64,000 bases of DNA from the NCBI RefSeq assembly GCF_003387075.1, contig NZ_QUMQ01000001.1, positions 744,001-808,000 of the forward strand, written 5' to 3'. The translations under genes and the position numbers were made by a program. Positions 56,395 through 64,000 of this stretch are shown piece by piece. This stretch comes from Asanoa ferruginea (lineage in GTDB: Bacteria > Actinomycetota > Actinomycetes > Mycobacteriales > Micromonosporaceae). Each line of letters begins with the position of its first letter. The stretch's first letter is position 1. The notes below the pieces were generated by a model. It had not been told where the DNA came from, did not search any database, and saw only the letters and a list, made by a program, of their open reading frames with translations.

Positions 56395-57615
56395 ATGAAC
56401 GTCCTGATCTCTGGAGCCGGCATCGGCGGGCTCGCCCTGGCCCACTGGCTGCACCGGCACGGCATCTCCGCCACCGTCGTCGAGCGAGCGCCCGCCCTCC
56501 GCAACGGTGGCCAGGCCATCGACATCCGCGGCGCGGCCCGCACGGTCGTCGAGCGGATGGGCCTTCTCGACGCGATCCGTGCCAGACACACCGGAACCCA
56601 CGGCATCGTCTACGTCGACCGGCGCGGCGCCCCGATCGCGCGTATGGGCGGCGACGACTTCGGCGACTCCGGCGGGGTGGTGGCCGAGATCGAGATCCTC
56701 CGCAACGACCTGGTGCGCATCCTGCACGAGGCGGCGCCCGAGGCCGAATACCTGTTCGACGACCACATCACCGCGCTGCACGAGGGCGCCGACGGCATCA
56801 CCGCCACGTTCCACCGCGCGCGCTCGCGCACCTTCGACGCGGTCATCGGCGCCGACGGCCTGCGTTCCGGCGTGCGCGCTCTCGCGTTCGGCGCCGACCG
56901 CCAATACGTGCGCGACCTGGGGATGTACGGGTCATATTTCGCCGCCCGAAGCTCACTCGACCTCGACGGCTGGGAGGTCATGTACAACCTGCCCGCCGGC
57001 AACGGGGTCGGCGGCCGGGTCCTGCTGCTCTACCCCGTCGGCCGCGACGGCGAGGTGCGCGCGATGTTCTCGTGGTCGTCGCCGACCCTCGGCCTCGACC
57101 GGCGCGTCACGGCGACGCAGAAGGCGGCGCTGGCGGAGGTGTTCGCCGGCGCCGGCTGGGAGATACCGAGGCTGCTCGACCAGATGTGGCGCACCGACGA
57201 TTTCTATTTCGCCCGCACCGGCGCCACCCAGCTCGACGGCTGGTCGCGCGGCCGTGCGACGTTGCTCGGCGACGCGGCCTTCGCCGGCTCGCTGGGCATG
57301 GGCACGAGCATGGCGCTGGTCGGCGCATACGTGCTCGCCGGCGAGCTCGCCACCACAGCCGACCCGACCTCGGCGTTCCGCGGCTACGAAGCAGGGATGC
57401 GCGACTACGTGACCCGCAACCTCAAGCGCCCGCCGGGCAGCGACCACGGCTTCGCACCCGCTTCACGGGCCGGGATCTGGCTGCGCAACCAGGTGGTCCG
57501 CACCATGACGAAGCTCCCTGGCAAGAGCGCGATGACCGGCAACCTCCAGGCGGCGGCCAACGCCATCACGCTGAAGGACTACCCGTTGGCGAGCGACGCC
57601 GTGACGACGCCTTAG
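56395..57615 (+). CDS. FAD-dependent monooxygenase (TetX-like)
   Basis: A 406-residue flavoprotein hydroxylase of the PHBH/TetX group: GAGIGGLALAHWLHRHG at the N-terminus, ERAPALRNGGQAIDIRGAA, the DG motif VIGADGLRSGVR (near residue 163), and GD motif LLGDAAFAGSLGMGTSMALVGAYVLAGEL (near 290). GGAGG lies about 10 nt upstream of ATG 56395. Its divergent GntR-TetR regulator and clear operators suggest induction by a small hydrophobic molecule, perhaps an antibiotic (inference). Confidence 0.92.
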   Translation: MNVLISGAGIGGLALAHWLHRHGISATVVERAPALRNGGQAIDIRGAARTVVERMGLLDAIRARHTGTHGIVYVDRRGAPIARMGGDDFGDSGGVVAEIEILRNDLVRILHEAAPEAEYLFDDHITALHEGADGITATFHRARSRTFDAVIGADGLRSGVRALAFGADRQYVRDLGMYGSYFAARSSLDLDGWEVMYNLPAGNGVGGRVLLLYPVGRDGEVRAMFSWSSPTLGLDRRVTATQKAALAEVFAGAGWEIPRLLDQMWRTDDFYFARTGATQLDGWSRGRATLLGDAAFAGSLGMGTSMALVGAYVLAGELATTADPTSAFRGYEAGMRDYVTRNLKRPPGSDHGFAPASRAGIWLRNQVVRTMTKLPGKSAMTGNLQAAANAITLKDYPLASDAVTTP

Positions 57616-57637
57616 GCACGGACGGGGCCGCCCGCGA

Positions 57638-58423
57638 TCAGCGGCCCATGGCGTCGATGACCGACATCTCGTCGTCGGTGAGTTCGAAGCCGAAGACGTC
57701 AGCGTTGGAGCGGATCCGGGCGGGGGTGACCGACTTAGGAATCACGACGATTCCATGTTGGATGTGCCAGCGCACGACGACCTGGGCCGGCGAGACGCTG
57801 TGGACGTCGGCGATGTCGGCCAGCACCGGGTCGCCGAGCCGGGTGGTCTTGAAGGGGCTATAGCCCTCAAGGGCCACGCCACGCTCGCGGTGGCCCTCGA
57901 CCAGTTCCTCGTCATACAGGCGCGGGCCCCACTTGATCTGGTTGACCGCCGGGGCTTCACCGGTCGCGGCGATCAGTTCGTCGATCTGATCGAGCGAATA
58001 GTTGCTGACCCCGATCGTGCGGGTGAGGCCCGCGTCGCGGATTTCGATCATTTTGCGCCAGATGTCGACCAGGCCGCCGCGCGACGGTGGCCAGTGGATC
58101 AGCCAGAGGTCGAGGTGGTCTACGCCGAGCATGCGCAGGCTTTCGTCGATCGTTCGTTGCTCGCGGCCGACTCGCTCGGCAGGAAGTTTGGTGGTGATGA
58201 AAATGTCCTCGCGCGGCACGCCGCTGTCGGCGATCGCCCGACCGACCAGGTCCTCGTTGCCATACGCGGTGGCTGTATCGATCAGGCGATACCCGGCCTC
58301 CAGCGCCGCCACGACGGAGCGGTGGGCGCTCTCGCCGTGGGCCTGCCAGGTTCCGAAGCCGAGCAGCGGCATCCTCACGTTGCCCGGGAGCTGCACCGTT
58401 GGTTGTGCGGTCGATGAGGTCAT
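57638..58423 (-). CDS. Aldo/keto reductase
   Basis: A 261-residue NADPH-dependent reductase of the AKR5-like group. The catalytic tetrad can be read: Asp and Tyr in GYRLIDTATAYGNE, Lys in ITTKLP, and His in DLWLIHWPPSRGG. The cofactor tail motif IPKSVTPARIRSN is near the C-terminus. The substrate is unknown; 2,5-diketo-gluconate reductases are close in sequence. It is convergent with the monooxygenase. Confidence 0.94.
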   Translation of the reverse strand: MTSSTAQPTVQLPGNVRMPLLGFGTWQAHGESAHRSVVAALEAGYRLIDTATAYGNEDLVGRAIADSGVPREDIFITTKLPAERVGREQRTIDESLRMLGVDHLDLWLIHWPPSRGGLVDIWRKMIEIRDAGLTRTIGVSNYSLDQIDELIAATGEAPAVNQIKWGPRLYDEELVEGHRERGVALEGYSPFKTTRLGDPVLADIADVHSVSPAQVVVRWHIQHGIVVIPKSVTPARIRSNADVFGFELTDDEMSVIDAMGR

Positions 58424-58503
58424 GACCTCGCGTACCCCTTCATCACGTCAGCATGCCCGATTGCGCCGATGCACGGCGGGCGCCCATCCCGGACAATATC
58501 CTC

Positions 58504-59565
58504 ATGGCCGACCGGCTGGACGAATACCGCCGTAAGCGTGATGCGGCACGCACCCCCGAACCGGTGCCGCAGGACGCGCCCGCGCCGGGCGCCGACAACC
58601 GCTTCGTGATCCAGCAGCACCACGCCCGGGCGTTGCACTGGGACCTGCGGCTGGAGCGCGACGGTGTGTTGGTCTCCTGGGCCGTGCCCCGCGGTCTGCC
58701 GCGCGACCAGGTGCGCAACCACCTGGCCGTCCACACCGAAGACCACCCGATGGAGTATCTGACCTTCCACGGCGACATCCCGGCGGGTGAATACGGCGGG
58801 GGTCGGATGAGCGTGTTCGACACCGGGACCTACGAGACGGAGAAGTGGCGTGCCGACGAGGTCATGGTCACCCTCCACGGCGACCGGGTCGAGGGTCGTT
58901 ACGTGCTGTTCCGCACCGCGCGGCCCGAGCCGGGCAAGCGCGAAGAGTGGATGGTCCGGCGCATGTCGCCGCCGGCCGACGGATGGGAGCCGCTACCTGA
59001 CCTGATTCGCCCGTCGCGACCGACGCCCGTCGACGCGCTGCCCGAGCCCGACGACGAGTGGGCCTTCGAGATGCGTTGGGAAGGCACCCGTGCGGTCGCC
59101 TACATTTCCGGTGGCCGGGTCCGTCTGATGTCGATGTCCGACCAGGACATCACCAGCAGCTACCCGGCGGTCCGCGACCTCGGGCCGGCTCTCGCGCCCA
59201 CCGAAGCCGTTCTCGACGGGGAGATCGTCGCCTTCGACCGGCAGGGGCGGGTCCGCCAGGCGCCGACCAGCGTCGCCGGGCGCCGGCTGCCGCCGGGGCT
59301 GGTGGTCAGCTACCTGGCCTACGACCTGCTCTGGCTCGAAGGCCGCCGCACGGTCGACCTTCCTTACACCCAGCGGCGCGAACTGCTCGACGGCCTGGCC
59401 CTTTCGGGCCCGGCCTGGCAGACGCCGCCGTCATTCCACGGCGGCGGCCAGTTCGCCCTCGATGCCGCGACCGAGCAGGGCCTGCCGGGCGTGATCGCGA
59501 AACGGCTCGACTCCGTCTACACGCCCGGTCGCCGCACCAAGGACTGGCTCCGCATCGACGCCTAA
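58504..59565 (+). CDS. LigD-like protein: intact phosphoesterase domain, ligase domain lacking the catalytic lysine
   Basis: A 353-residue relative of NHEJ ligase LigD. Residues about 30-155 are the 3'-phosphoesterase domain with FVIQQHHARALHWDLRLERDGVLVSWAVPRG and HPMEYLTFHGDIPAGEYGGG. Residues about 180-353 resemble the adenylation domain: WAFEMRWEGTRAVAYI, VLDGEIVAFD (motif III), LPGVIAKRLDSVYTPGRR (motif IV) and DWLRIDA. Motif I, normally KxDGxR, reads RWEGTR (191-196), so the AMP-accepting lysine is absent. No OB-fold follows. It should have no ligase activity; a 3'-end-processing or accessory role is possible. Confidence 0.88.
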   Translation: MADRLDEYRRKRDAARTPEPVPQDAPAPGADNRFVIQQHHARALHWDLRLERDGVLVSWAVPRGLPRDQVRNHLAVHTEDHPMEYLTFHGDIPAGEYGGGRMSVFDTGTYETEKWRADEVMVTLHGDRVEGRYVLFRTARPEPGKREEWMVRRMSPPADGWEPLPDLIRPSRPTPVDALPEPDDEWAFEMRWEGTRAVAYISGGRVRLMSMSDQDITSSYPAVRDLGPALAPTEAVLDGEIVAFDRQGRVRQAPTSVAGRRLPPGLVVSYLAYDLLWLEGRRTVDLPYTQRRELLDGLALSGPAWQTPPSFHGGGQFALDAATEQGLPGVIAKRLDSVYTPGRRTKDWLRIDA

Positions 59566-59579
59566 CCGCCAGGCGGCTA

Positions 59580-60000
59580 GGTCGACAGCCAGCCGACGGC
59601 CAAACCCGCCGGCTGGGCCGTCACCTGAACCGCCAAGACTTGACCGACGGTCAGACCGTCGGCCTGGCCGAGACCTGAACCGACGGCTGGGCCGACGACC
59701 GAAGCCGTCGGCTCGGCCGACACCACAGGCCCTCGGCTCGGCCGACGACCAAAGCCGTCGGCTCGGCCGACACCACAGGCCCTCGGCTCGGCCGACACCA
59801 CAGGCCGTCGGCTAGGTCGACACCCAACCGACGCCCAAACCCCGTCGGCTAGGCCGACACGCAAACCGACAGCCAACCCGACGCCGAAGCCGGCGCCCCA
59901 AACCGAGAACCAGCCCAACGCCGAAGCCGGCGCCCAACTCGACAGCAACCCGACGCCAAACCGGCCGTCCAAGCCGACGGCCAACCCGGCGCCCGGATCG
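59580..60000. repeat. Degenerate tandem array built on a 25-bp palindromic unit
   Basis: Between the convergent ligase-like and cupin genes lies about 420 bp of related units. The best units run from 59704 with period 25, for example GCCGTCGGCTCGGCCGACAC plus CACAG, each containing the inverted repeat GTCGGC-TCG-GCCGAC. Two consecutive 50-bp blocks (59701-59750 and 59751-59800) are almost identical. The flanking units are diverged. It may act as a terminator series or be a repetitive extragenic element. Confidence 0.8.
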
Positions 60001-60004
60001 ACGG

Positions 60005-60400
60005 CTAGGCAGCGGCCGGCGGTTCGTCCTCGCCGGCCTCCTCGAGGCGGTCGGCCTCCTCCTTCGTCGCGTGGACGGCGTCTGTCGCGTGCTCGGGCGG
60101 CCCGTACACCGTGTAGAGCACCAGTGGGTTGGGGCCGGTGTTGACGAAGTTGTGCTTGGTGCCCGCGTGGACAAAGACCAGGTCACCGGGGTTGACCGGC
60201 TTCTTCTCCCCACCGACCCGGGCCTCGCCCACGCCGCTGACAAATGTCAGGAGCTGGTCGGTGTTCTCGTGGACCTCCTCGCCGATCTCCCCGTTGGGCG
60301 GGATGGTCATGACGACGAGTTGGGTGTATTTGCCGGTCGCGAGTACCCGGCGGAAATCGGGACTGCGGTCGGCCACGGCGGCGATCGTGAAGTGCTCCAT
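60005..60400 (-). CDS. Cupin domain protein
   Basis: A 131-residue single-domain cupin. The metal-binding motif 1 is GEIGEEVHENTDQLLTFVSGVGEA (His and Glu ligands) and motif 2 PGDLVFVHAGTKHNFVNTG (His). Such stand-alone cupins are often called mannose-6-phosphate-isomerase-like, but the function is not known. ATG 60400 follows a GGAAGAGG site; ATG 60412 is an in-frame alternative. A Glu-rich, Ala-rich C-terminal tail extends beyond the barrel. Confidence 0.88.
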   Translation of the reverse strand: MEHFTIAAVADRSPDFRRVLATGKYTQLVVMTIPPNGEIGEEVHENTDQLLTFVSGVGEARVGGEKKPVNPGDLVFVHAGTKHNFVNTGPNPLVLYTVYGPPEHATDAVHATKEEADRLEEAGEDEPPAAA

Positions 60401-60530
60401 GTCCTCTTCCATACCCGGCCGAATACTGGTGCGAACGAGGTTTGGCAGAACCATCCACCGGGCAGTCGAGTCTTTAACCAGGTCCGCATCGATGTACCGC
60501 CTACGGGCTGCACCGATGGGAGACGGTCAC

Positions 60531-60576
60531 ACTCCCGCAACCGCGGCGCGCATCGGCGCCGCGGTGCGGGAGTTTT
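60531..60576 (+). terminator. Orphan intrinsic terminator with T-run
   Basis: ACTCCCGC (60531-60538) plus ACCGCGGCGC (60540-60549) pair with GCGCCGCGGT (60556-60565) and GCGGGAGT (60566-60573). The loop is 6 nt, A60539 is bulged, and TTTT ends at 60576. No plus-strand gene precedes it between the cupin start (60400) and this point. Confidence 0.75.
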
Positions 60577-60648
60577 AACGTCCGCCGTTCGGCTCATGGA
60601 CCCTTGTCATTCCCCGCGCGAGACTGCATCGCAGGTGGCGTTGATGCG

Positions 60649-61944
60649 ATGACCAGGGGTAACGAGGTCGGCGTCTGGCCGGCGGGGAGCACCGGCCCGG
60701 GCGGCCGGCTCGGCCATGTCATCGAGATCGAGCGCGACAGCGACTGGGAGCCACCCGAGCCGCGTCCGTGGAGCAGGCGCACCCGCCTGATCGCCACGGC
60801 GCTGGTCGTCGCGGCCGCGGCGGGCGTCTACTTCGCCGGCGTCGCCCGGCCGTCTTCGCTCGCGCCGATGTTTCTGCGGGTCGGCACCGCCGAGGCGCTG
60901 GCGCTCGACGACTCCCGCGCCTATGTCGTCGGCGGAAACATGGTCCGCGCCTACGCGCTCGGTGAGGGCAACCAACTCTGGTCGGTGCGGGTCGTCGGGC
61001 TCTCATCGTTAATCGCCCTCGACGGGGACCGGCTGGCGGTCGCCACCGTCGACGTCGGTCAGCGGCCGTCCGTCGAGGTTCTCGATGCCCGCACCGGCGC
61101 GGTCGTCTGGCACCGGCAGACCCGCTTCGTGACCGTCGCGGGCGACATCGTGGTGGTCAACGGCCCCGCCGAAGGCGACCAGGTCCCGCTACGTGGCCTG
61201 TCGGTGCACGACGGCAGTCCGCGCTGGACGGTCGCGCTCGACCCGACCGTGACGGTCGCCAACAACTCCGGGCCGCCGCGCAGCAGCCAGGTCGAGGTGT
61301 GGCCCGGCCATCTTCGGGTACGCGACCTGACCAGCGGCCGCGTCGTGGTCGACACCGTGCAACAGACCACCGGGCCAGCGGAGAGCGCGACCGTCGTCGA
61401 CGGCACGGCGCTCGTCGTCGACCAGCACAACATGATCTCCGCGTACGACACCGGCGACGGACATCCGCTCTGGCGGGTACCGCTTCCCGTGGTGGGGGTG
61501 TATTCCGCGTTCGGTGACTGCGGCCGCCTCATCTGCCACATCAACGACCGTGGCACGGTCGCGCTCGACCGGCTCTCCGGGCAGCAGGTGTGGCGGTCGA
61601 CCAAGCGCTATCTCTCGGTGCCGGTCGACGAGGAGCACATGTTCGTCGCCGAGACGTTCAACGGCTTCGACGGCCCGGGCACCACGGTCCTCGACCCGCG
61701 CACCGGGCAGGTCCGGGCGGATCCGGCCCCGTGGCAGGCGCTCGGCGTGATCAACGGGGCGGAGTTGCTGGTCTGGCGGTACGACGGCCCCCGGCAACAA
61801 CTGCTCGGCCTCTTCGACGCCCGCTCCGCACACACCCGGATCATCGGCCGAGCCGACGGTTGGATCGTGCCGCCGACGTGCGTGAGCAGCCCGCGGCATG
61901 TGCTATGCGCCAACGCCTTCGACTTCGCCGTCTGGCCGCGCTAG
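60649..61944 (+). CDS. Membrane-anchored PQQ-like beta-propeller protein
   Basis: A 431-residue protein. A short cytosolic N-terminus with RPWSRRTRL is followed by one transmembrane helix (residues about 46-65). The extracellular part has PQQ/YVTN-type propeller repeats (GNQLWSVRVVGL, TGAVVWHRQT, DGSPRWTVAL, GHPLWRVPL, SGQQVWRST), each with the conserved Trp. Function unknown; perhaps a scaffold or sensor at the envelope. ATG 60649 is used with AGGTGG about 10 nt upstream. Confidence 0.85.
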   Translation: MTRGNEVGVWPAGSTGPGGRLGHVIEIERDSDWEPPEPRPWSRRTRLIATALVVAAAAGVYFAGVARPSSLAPMFLRVGTAEALALDDSRAYVVGGNMVRAYALGEGNQLWSVRVVGLSSLIALDGDRLAVATVDVGQRPSVEVLDARTGAVVWHRQTRFVTVAGDIVVVNGPAEGDQVPLRGLSVHDGSPRWTVALDPTVTVANNSGPPRSSQVEVWPGHLRVRDLTSGRVVVDTVQQTTGPAESATVVDGTALVVDQHNMISAYDTGDGHPLWRVPLPVVGVYSAFGDCGRLICHINDRGTVALDRLSGQQVWRSTKRYLSVPVDEEHMFVAETFNGFDGPGTTVLDPRTGQVRADPAPWQALGVINGAELLVWRYDGPRQQLLGLFDARSAHTRIIGRADGWIVPPTCVSSPRHVLCANAFDFAVWPR

Positions 61945-62051
61945 CCGAAAGCGGAGCGAGCACAGCGTCCCTCGAAGGAAGGACAATGTGGAGACACTGG
62001 ATGTCTGCGTGCAATTATCGCATTCCTGTGTCTTTTCCCTCCTGGAGTGTC

Positions 62052-63218
62052 ATGAACAGCCAGTCGCTGGCGGCCGAATTCGCGAACCGTACCTCTGGCT
62101 TCTGGTCCTACATGACGCGCGAGGCGCTGGCCGACTGGGTGGTCCGCGCCGACGCCGAACCGCAGCCTTTCGGCGCGCTGCCCTCGGCGGGGCCGCGGCT
62201 GCCGGGGCTGATCCGGGCGATCAACGACGCCGACGCGAAGAGCCTTCGTGAGGTGGCGCTCGGCATCGCCGGCATCGTGGTGCGCACCACCGTGCCGGCC
62301 GCCGCCGAGACCGCCGGCCAGCACTGGCTGCTGACCCCCTACGCGAACGGCGCCGAGCGCTGGTTTCGACTGACCGTCGGCATGTGCTGGGCGGCGGAGG
62401 TCAGCTATTTCGATGACGGCCGGATCACCACCGTCTTCCGGATGGCCGACTCCCCCATCCGCCGCGCCCTTGACGACGGCTCGCTGCGCGCCGACGACCT
62501 GATCAAGTTCGGCATCGCCCGCCGCTCCGACGGCCTGCGTACGTTCGCCGAGGACGCCACCGTCTACCACTGCCCCGACATCGACGGCCTGCTGTGGTTC
62601 CTGGACCAGCCCGCGGTCGGTGAGGCGATCCGGCTGATGAACGCCCGCCTCGTCGCGAGCGGCCAGTTCGCGTGGCACAAGAGCTACGACCCGGACCTGG
62701 CCGAGGAGTCCTGGGCCGCCGCCGAGGCATTGTCATTGCCGGATCCGCTCGACCAGCCCCGGCACCAGGCCGAGCCCCGCCACCGCTGGACCCAGGAGGC
62801 CGTCCCCGCGTTCCCCGAGTGGCAGGCCGTCAACGCGGAGGCGCACGAGTCGGCCCGCGACGAGCACGACCGCCTACTGGTGCTGCTGATGACCAAGCTC
62901 AACGACATCGACATCAAGCCGTTCCAGCCCACCGAGCCCCGCGCCGACCTGGCCTGGCGCACCCCGGACGGGCGGCTGCACATCGTCGAGGCGAAGAGCC
63001 TGCTCGGCCCGACCGAGGCCGACCGCCTCCGGCTGGGCCTGGGCGAAATCCTCGACTACCGCCACCGCTTCAGCAAGAAAGAAGACACGGACGGCGAAGA
63101 CCCGCAGGCCTACCTCTTGGTGGAACACGTCGACGACCACGCCTGGCACGCCATCTGCCGCGACGTCGGCGTCCGCCTCCTGGTCGCCACCGACAGCGAC
63201 CTCTGGAAGCTCAACTAG
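62052..63218 (+). CDS. Protein with C-terminal PD-(D/E)XK nuclease-like domain
   Basis: A 388-residue protein. Residues about 1-245 form a domain I do not recognise, with several Trp/Tyr-containing conserved-looking stretches. Residues about 260-388 carry RADLAWRTPDGRLHIVEAKS (Asp299, Glu313, Lys315), a match to the PD-(D/E)XK restriction-like fold, followed by a helix and strand. ATG 62052 has GGAG just upstream. An in-frame ATG at 61986 has a good ribosome-binding site, but the 66 nt in between have poor G/C at third positions and look non-coding. A defence or DNA-repair role is possible. Confidence 0.75.
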   Translation: MNSQSLAAEFANRTSGFWSYMTREALADWVVRADAEPQPFGALPSAGPRLPGLIRAINDADAKSLREVALGIAGIVVRTTVPAAAETAGQHWLLTPYANGAERWFRLTVGMCWAAEVSYFDDGRITTVFRMADSPIRRALDDGSLRADDLIKFGIARRSDGLRTFAEDATVYHCPDIDGLLWFLDQPAVGEAIRLMNARLVASGQFAWHKSYDPDLAEESWAAAEALSLPDPLDQPRHQAEPRHRWTQEAVPAFPEWQAVNAEAHESARDEHDRLLVLLMTKLNDIDIKPFQPTEPRADLAWRTPDGRLHIVEAKSLLGPTEADRLRLGLGEILDYRHRFSKKEDTDGEDPQAYLLVEHVDDHAWHAICRDVGVRLLVATDSDLWKLN

Positions 63219-63240
63219 CCAACGCCACGAACGCGAAACA

Positions 63241-63270
63241 GCGGCGAGACCCGCGAACGGGTCTCGCCGC
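63241..63270. terminator. Bidirectional terminator hairpin with CGAA tetraloop
   Basis: 13-bp perfect arms (63241-63253 and 63258-63270) with loop CGAA, between the convergent nuclease-like and DUF397 genes. Confidence 0.85.
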
Positions 63271-63285
63271 GTTGGACGCCGAGCG

Positions 63286-63486
63286 TTACGCGCCAGGCGC
63301 GAATTCGCCGCGGTTGGTGGCGTCGACGAAGGACTGCCAGGCTCCGCGGGTGAAGGTCAGGATGGGCCCGGTCTTGTCCTTTGAGTCGCGGACGCCGATC
63401 TCGTTGTCGAGCTTTGCCCACTCGACACAGCCGCCGTTGTTTCCGCTGTATGTGGACTTCGTCCAGGTGACCGCTTCGTCACTCAT
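63286..63486 (-). CDS. DUF397 protein
   Basis: A 66-residue protein typical of DUF397: VTWTKSTYSGNNGGCVEWAKLDNEIGVRDSKDKTGPILTFTRGAWQSFVDATNRGEF. It overlaps the stop of the upstream HTH/DUF5753 gene by 4 nt. Such pairs are abundant in filamentous actinobacteria and influence development and antibiotic production (BldB/WhiJ-type systems), probably with the DUF397 protein acting on the partner regulator. Confidence 0.95.
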   Translation of the reverse strand: MSDEAVTWTKSTYSGNNGGCVEWAKLDNEIGVRDSKDKTGPILTFTRGAWQSFVDATNRGEFAPGA

Positions 63487-64000
63487 CGTACGTACTCCTC
63501 CGCTAGCGCCCGGATTTCGCGACTAGATTCTGCCTCGTTCAAGGCACGGTCGGAAGCACCAATCCAGATCGCCTCGTAAGAGTGAACCTCGCGGGGTTTA
63601 TCGAGGTAGAGAGCACCGGTTGGGCCGTCGGTGTACACCGTGGACGGTTCTGGCTCGCGGCCGCGCTCCTTGGGGAAGTCAAGGATGGTGAAGCTGCCCG
63701 CGGCGACCCAGCGATGGAGGCCAAACTTGAGCGGCAATATACGGACCGTCACATTCGGCAGGTCGTTGGCTTCAGCCAGAAAACGCACCTGACCGACCAT
63801 CGCCTCGCGATCTTCAAGGGGACGGCGGAGCACCGCCTCGCTGAGGATGACCTCCAGCGTCGGCGCCGGCGGCAGCTTGCGCCTGAGCAGGTTCTGCCGC
63901 TCCATCCGCACGGCGAGCCGCCGTTCCTGCTCCTCGGCCGCCAGATCCGGGTCGTCCAACGCGATCACTTCTCGGGTGTACGCCTTTGTCTGCAACAGAC
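63483..64000 (-). CDS. DUF5753 part of an XRE-family regulator, 5' end cut by window
   Basis: C-terminal ligand-like domain DUF5753 of a helix-turn-helix regulator. About 172 residues are visible: LQTKAYTREVIALDDPD at the edge, VRMERQNLLRR, SEAVLRRPL, VRFLAEANDLPNVTVRILPL, GSFTILDFP and the terminal REIRALAEEYVR. The N-terminal XRE HTH lies beyond the window. It is coupled to the following DUF397 gene. Confidence 0.93.
   Translation of the reverse strand, partial: LLQTKAYTREVIALDDPDLAAEEQERRLAVRMERQNLLRRKLPPAPTLEVILSEAVLRRPLEDREAMVGQVRFLAEANDLPNVTVRILPLKFGLHRWVAAGSFTILDFPKERGREPEPSTVYTDGPTGALYLDKPREVHSYEAIWIGASDRALNEAESSREIRALAEEYVR

Noticed and set aside
59701-59825. CRISPR array
   Set aside because: Units abut with a 25-bp period and there are no unique spacers or cas genes.
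59577-59984. 135-codon minus-strand frame in the 25-bp repeat array
   Set aside because: The residues merely mirror the DNA repeat, no ribosome-binding site is seen and no domain is recognisable; treated as non-coding repeat.
61986-62051. Upstream ATG 61986 for the PD-(D/E)XK-like gene
   Set aside because: It has a good ribosome-binding site, but third-position G/C over the 22 added codons is only about half, unlike the rest of the gene; kept as an alternative only.

Overview
The window is high-GC actinobacterial chromosome, most likely from the Micromonosporaceae. The evidence is the strong G/C bias at third codon positions, frequent GTG starts, many ATGA/GTGA gene overlaps, a DUF397 plus HTH/DUF5753 pair at the right edge, and a ClpS-DUF2017-JAMM-CysO-CysM block near pncB. 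The genus cannot be fixed from the sequence. I see no rRNA, tRNA, CRISPR array, insertion sequence or phage gene.

Left part (1-7.8 kb): a truncated sensor kinase, then a five-gene minus-strand sugar operon (aldehyde dehydrogenase, ribose-type ABC ATPase, permease, binding lipoprotein, secreted discoidin-domain protein). From 7.9 to 10.5 kb lies a small polymorphic-toxin locus: a YbaB-like protein, two WXG100/ESX-like helical proteins, an EndoU-type nuclease domain and a probable immunity protein. The toxin domain follows its carrier in the same reading frame after a single stop codon. A DUF1905 protein, a MOSC protein and a methyltransferase follow.

12.2-20 kb is a complete histidine-utilisation operon with translationally coupled genes: RpiR regulator, hutU, an M20 amidohydrolase in the place of hutG, hutF, hutI and hutH. 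20-24.4 kb holds a DUF4190 membrane protein, a frameshifted ArsR regulator divergent from an alpha/beta hydrolase with a clear palindromic operator between them, two small membrane proteins and an AraC regulator with a suspicious tail.

24.5-41 kb is mostly housekeeping: rdgB, rph, two GT4 glycosyltransferases, an MBL-fold hydrolase, cysM-cysO-mec (sulfur-carrier cysteine synthesis), DUF2017, clpS, a dynamin-like GTPase, a giant LuxR regulator, pncB, pncA and an MFS transporter. 40.9-48.1 kb is a catabolic operon (PucR-type regulator, ribose-type ABC importer, two HSL-type esterases, a mannitol-dehydrogenase-family enzyme). A near-identical palindrome lies before the regulator and before the transporter.

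48-64 kb: a GlxA-type regulator, ctaD (cytochrome oxidase subunit I), a gene-free stretch with a 7-bp tandem repeat, an FAD monooxygenase, a secreted GH12 cellulase with a CebR-like box, a GntR-TetR dual-HTH regulator divergent from a second FAD monooxygenase, an aldo/keto reductase, a LigD-like protein lacking the catalytic lysine, a 25-bp palindromic repeat array, a cupin, a beta-propeller protein, a PD-(D/E)XK-like protein, and the DUF397/HTH pair.
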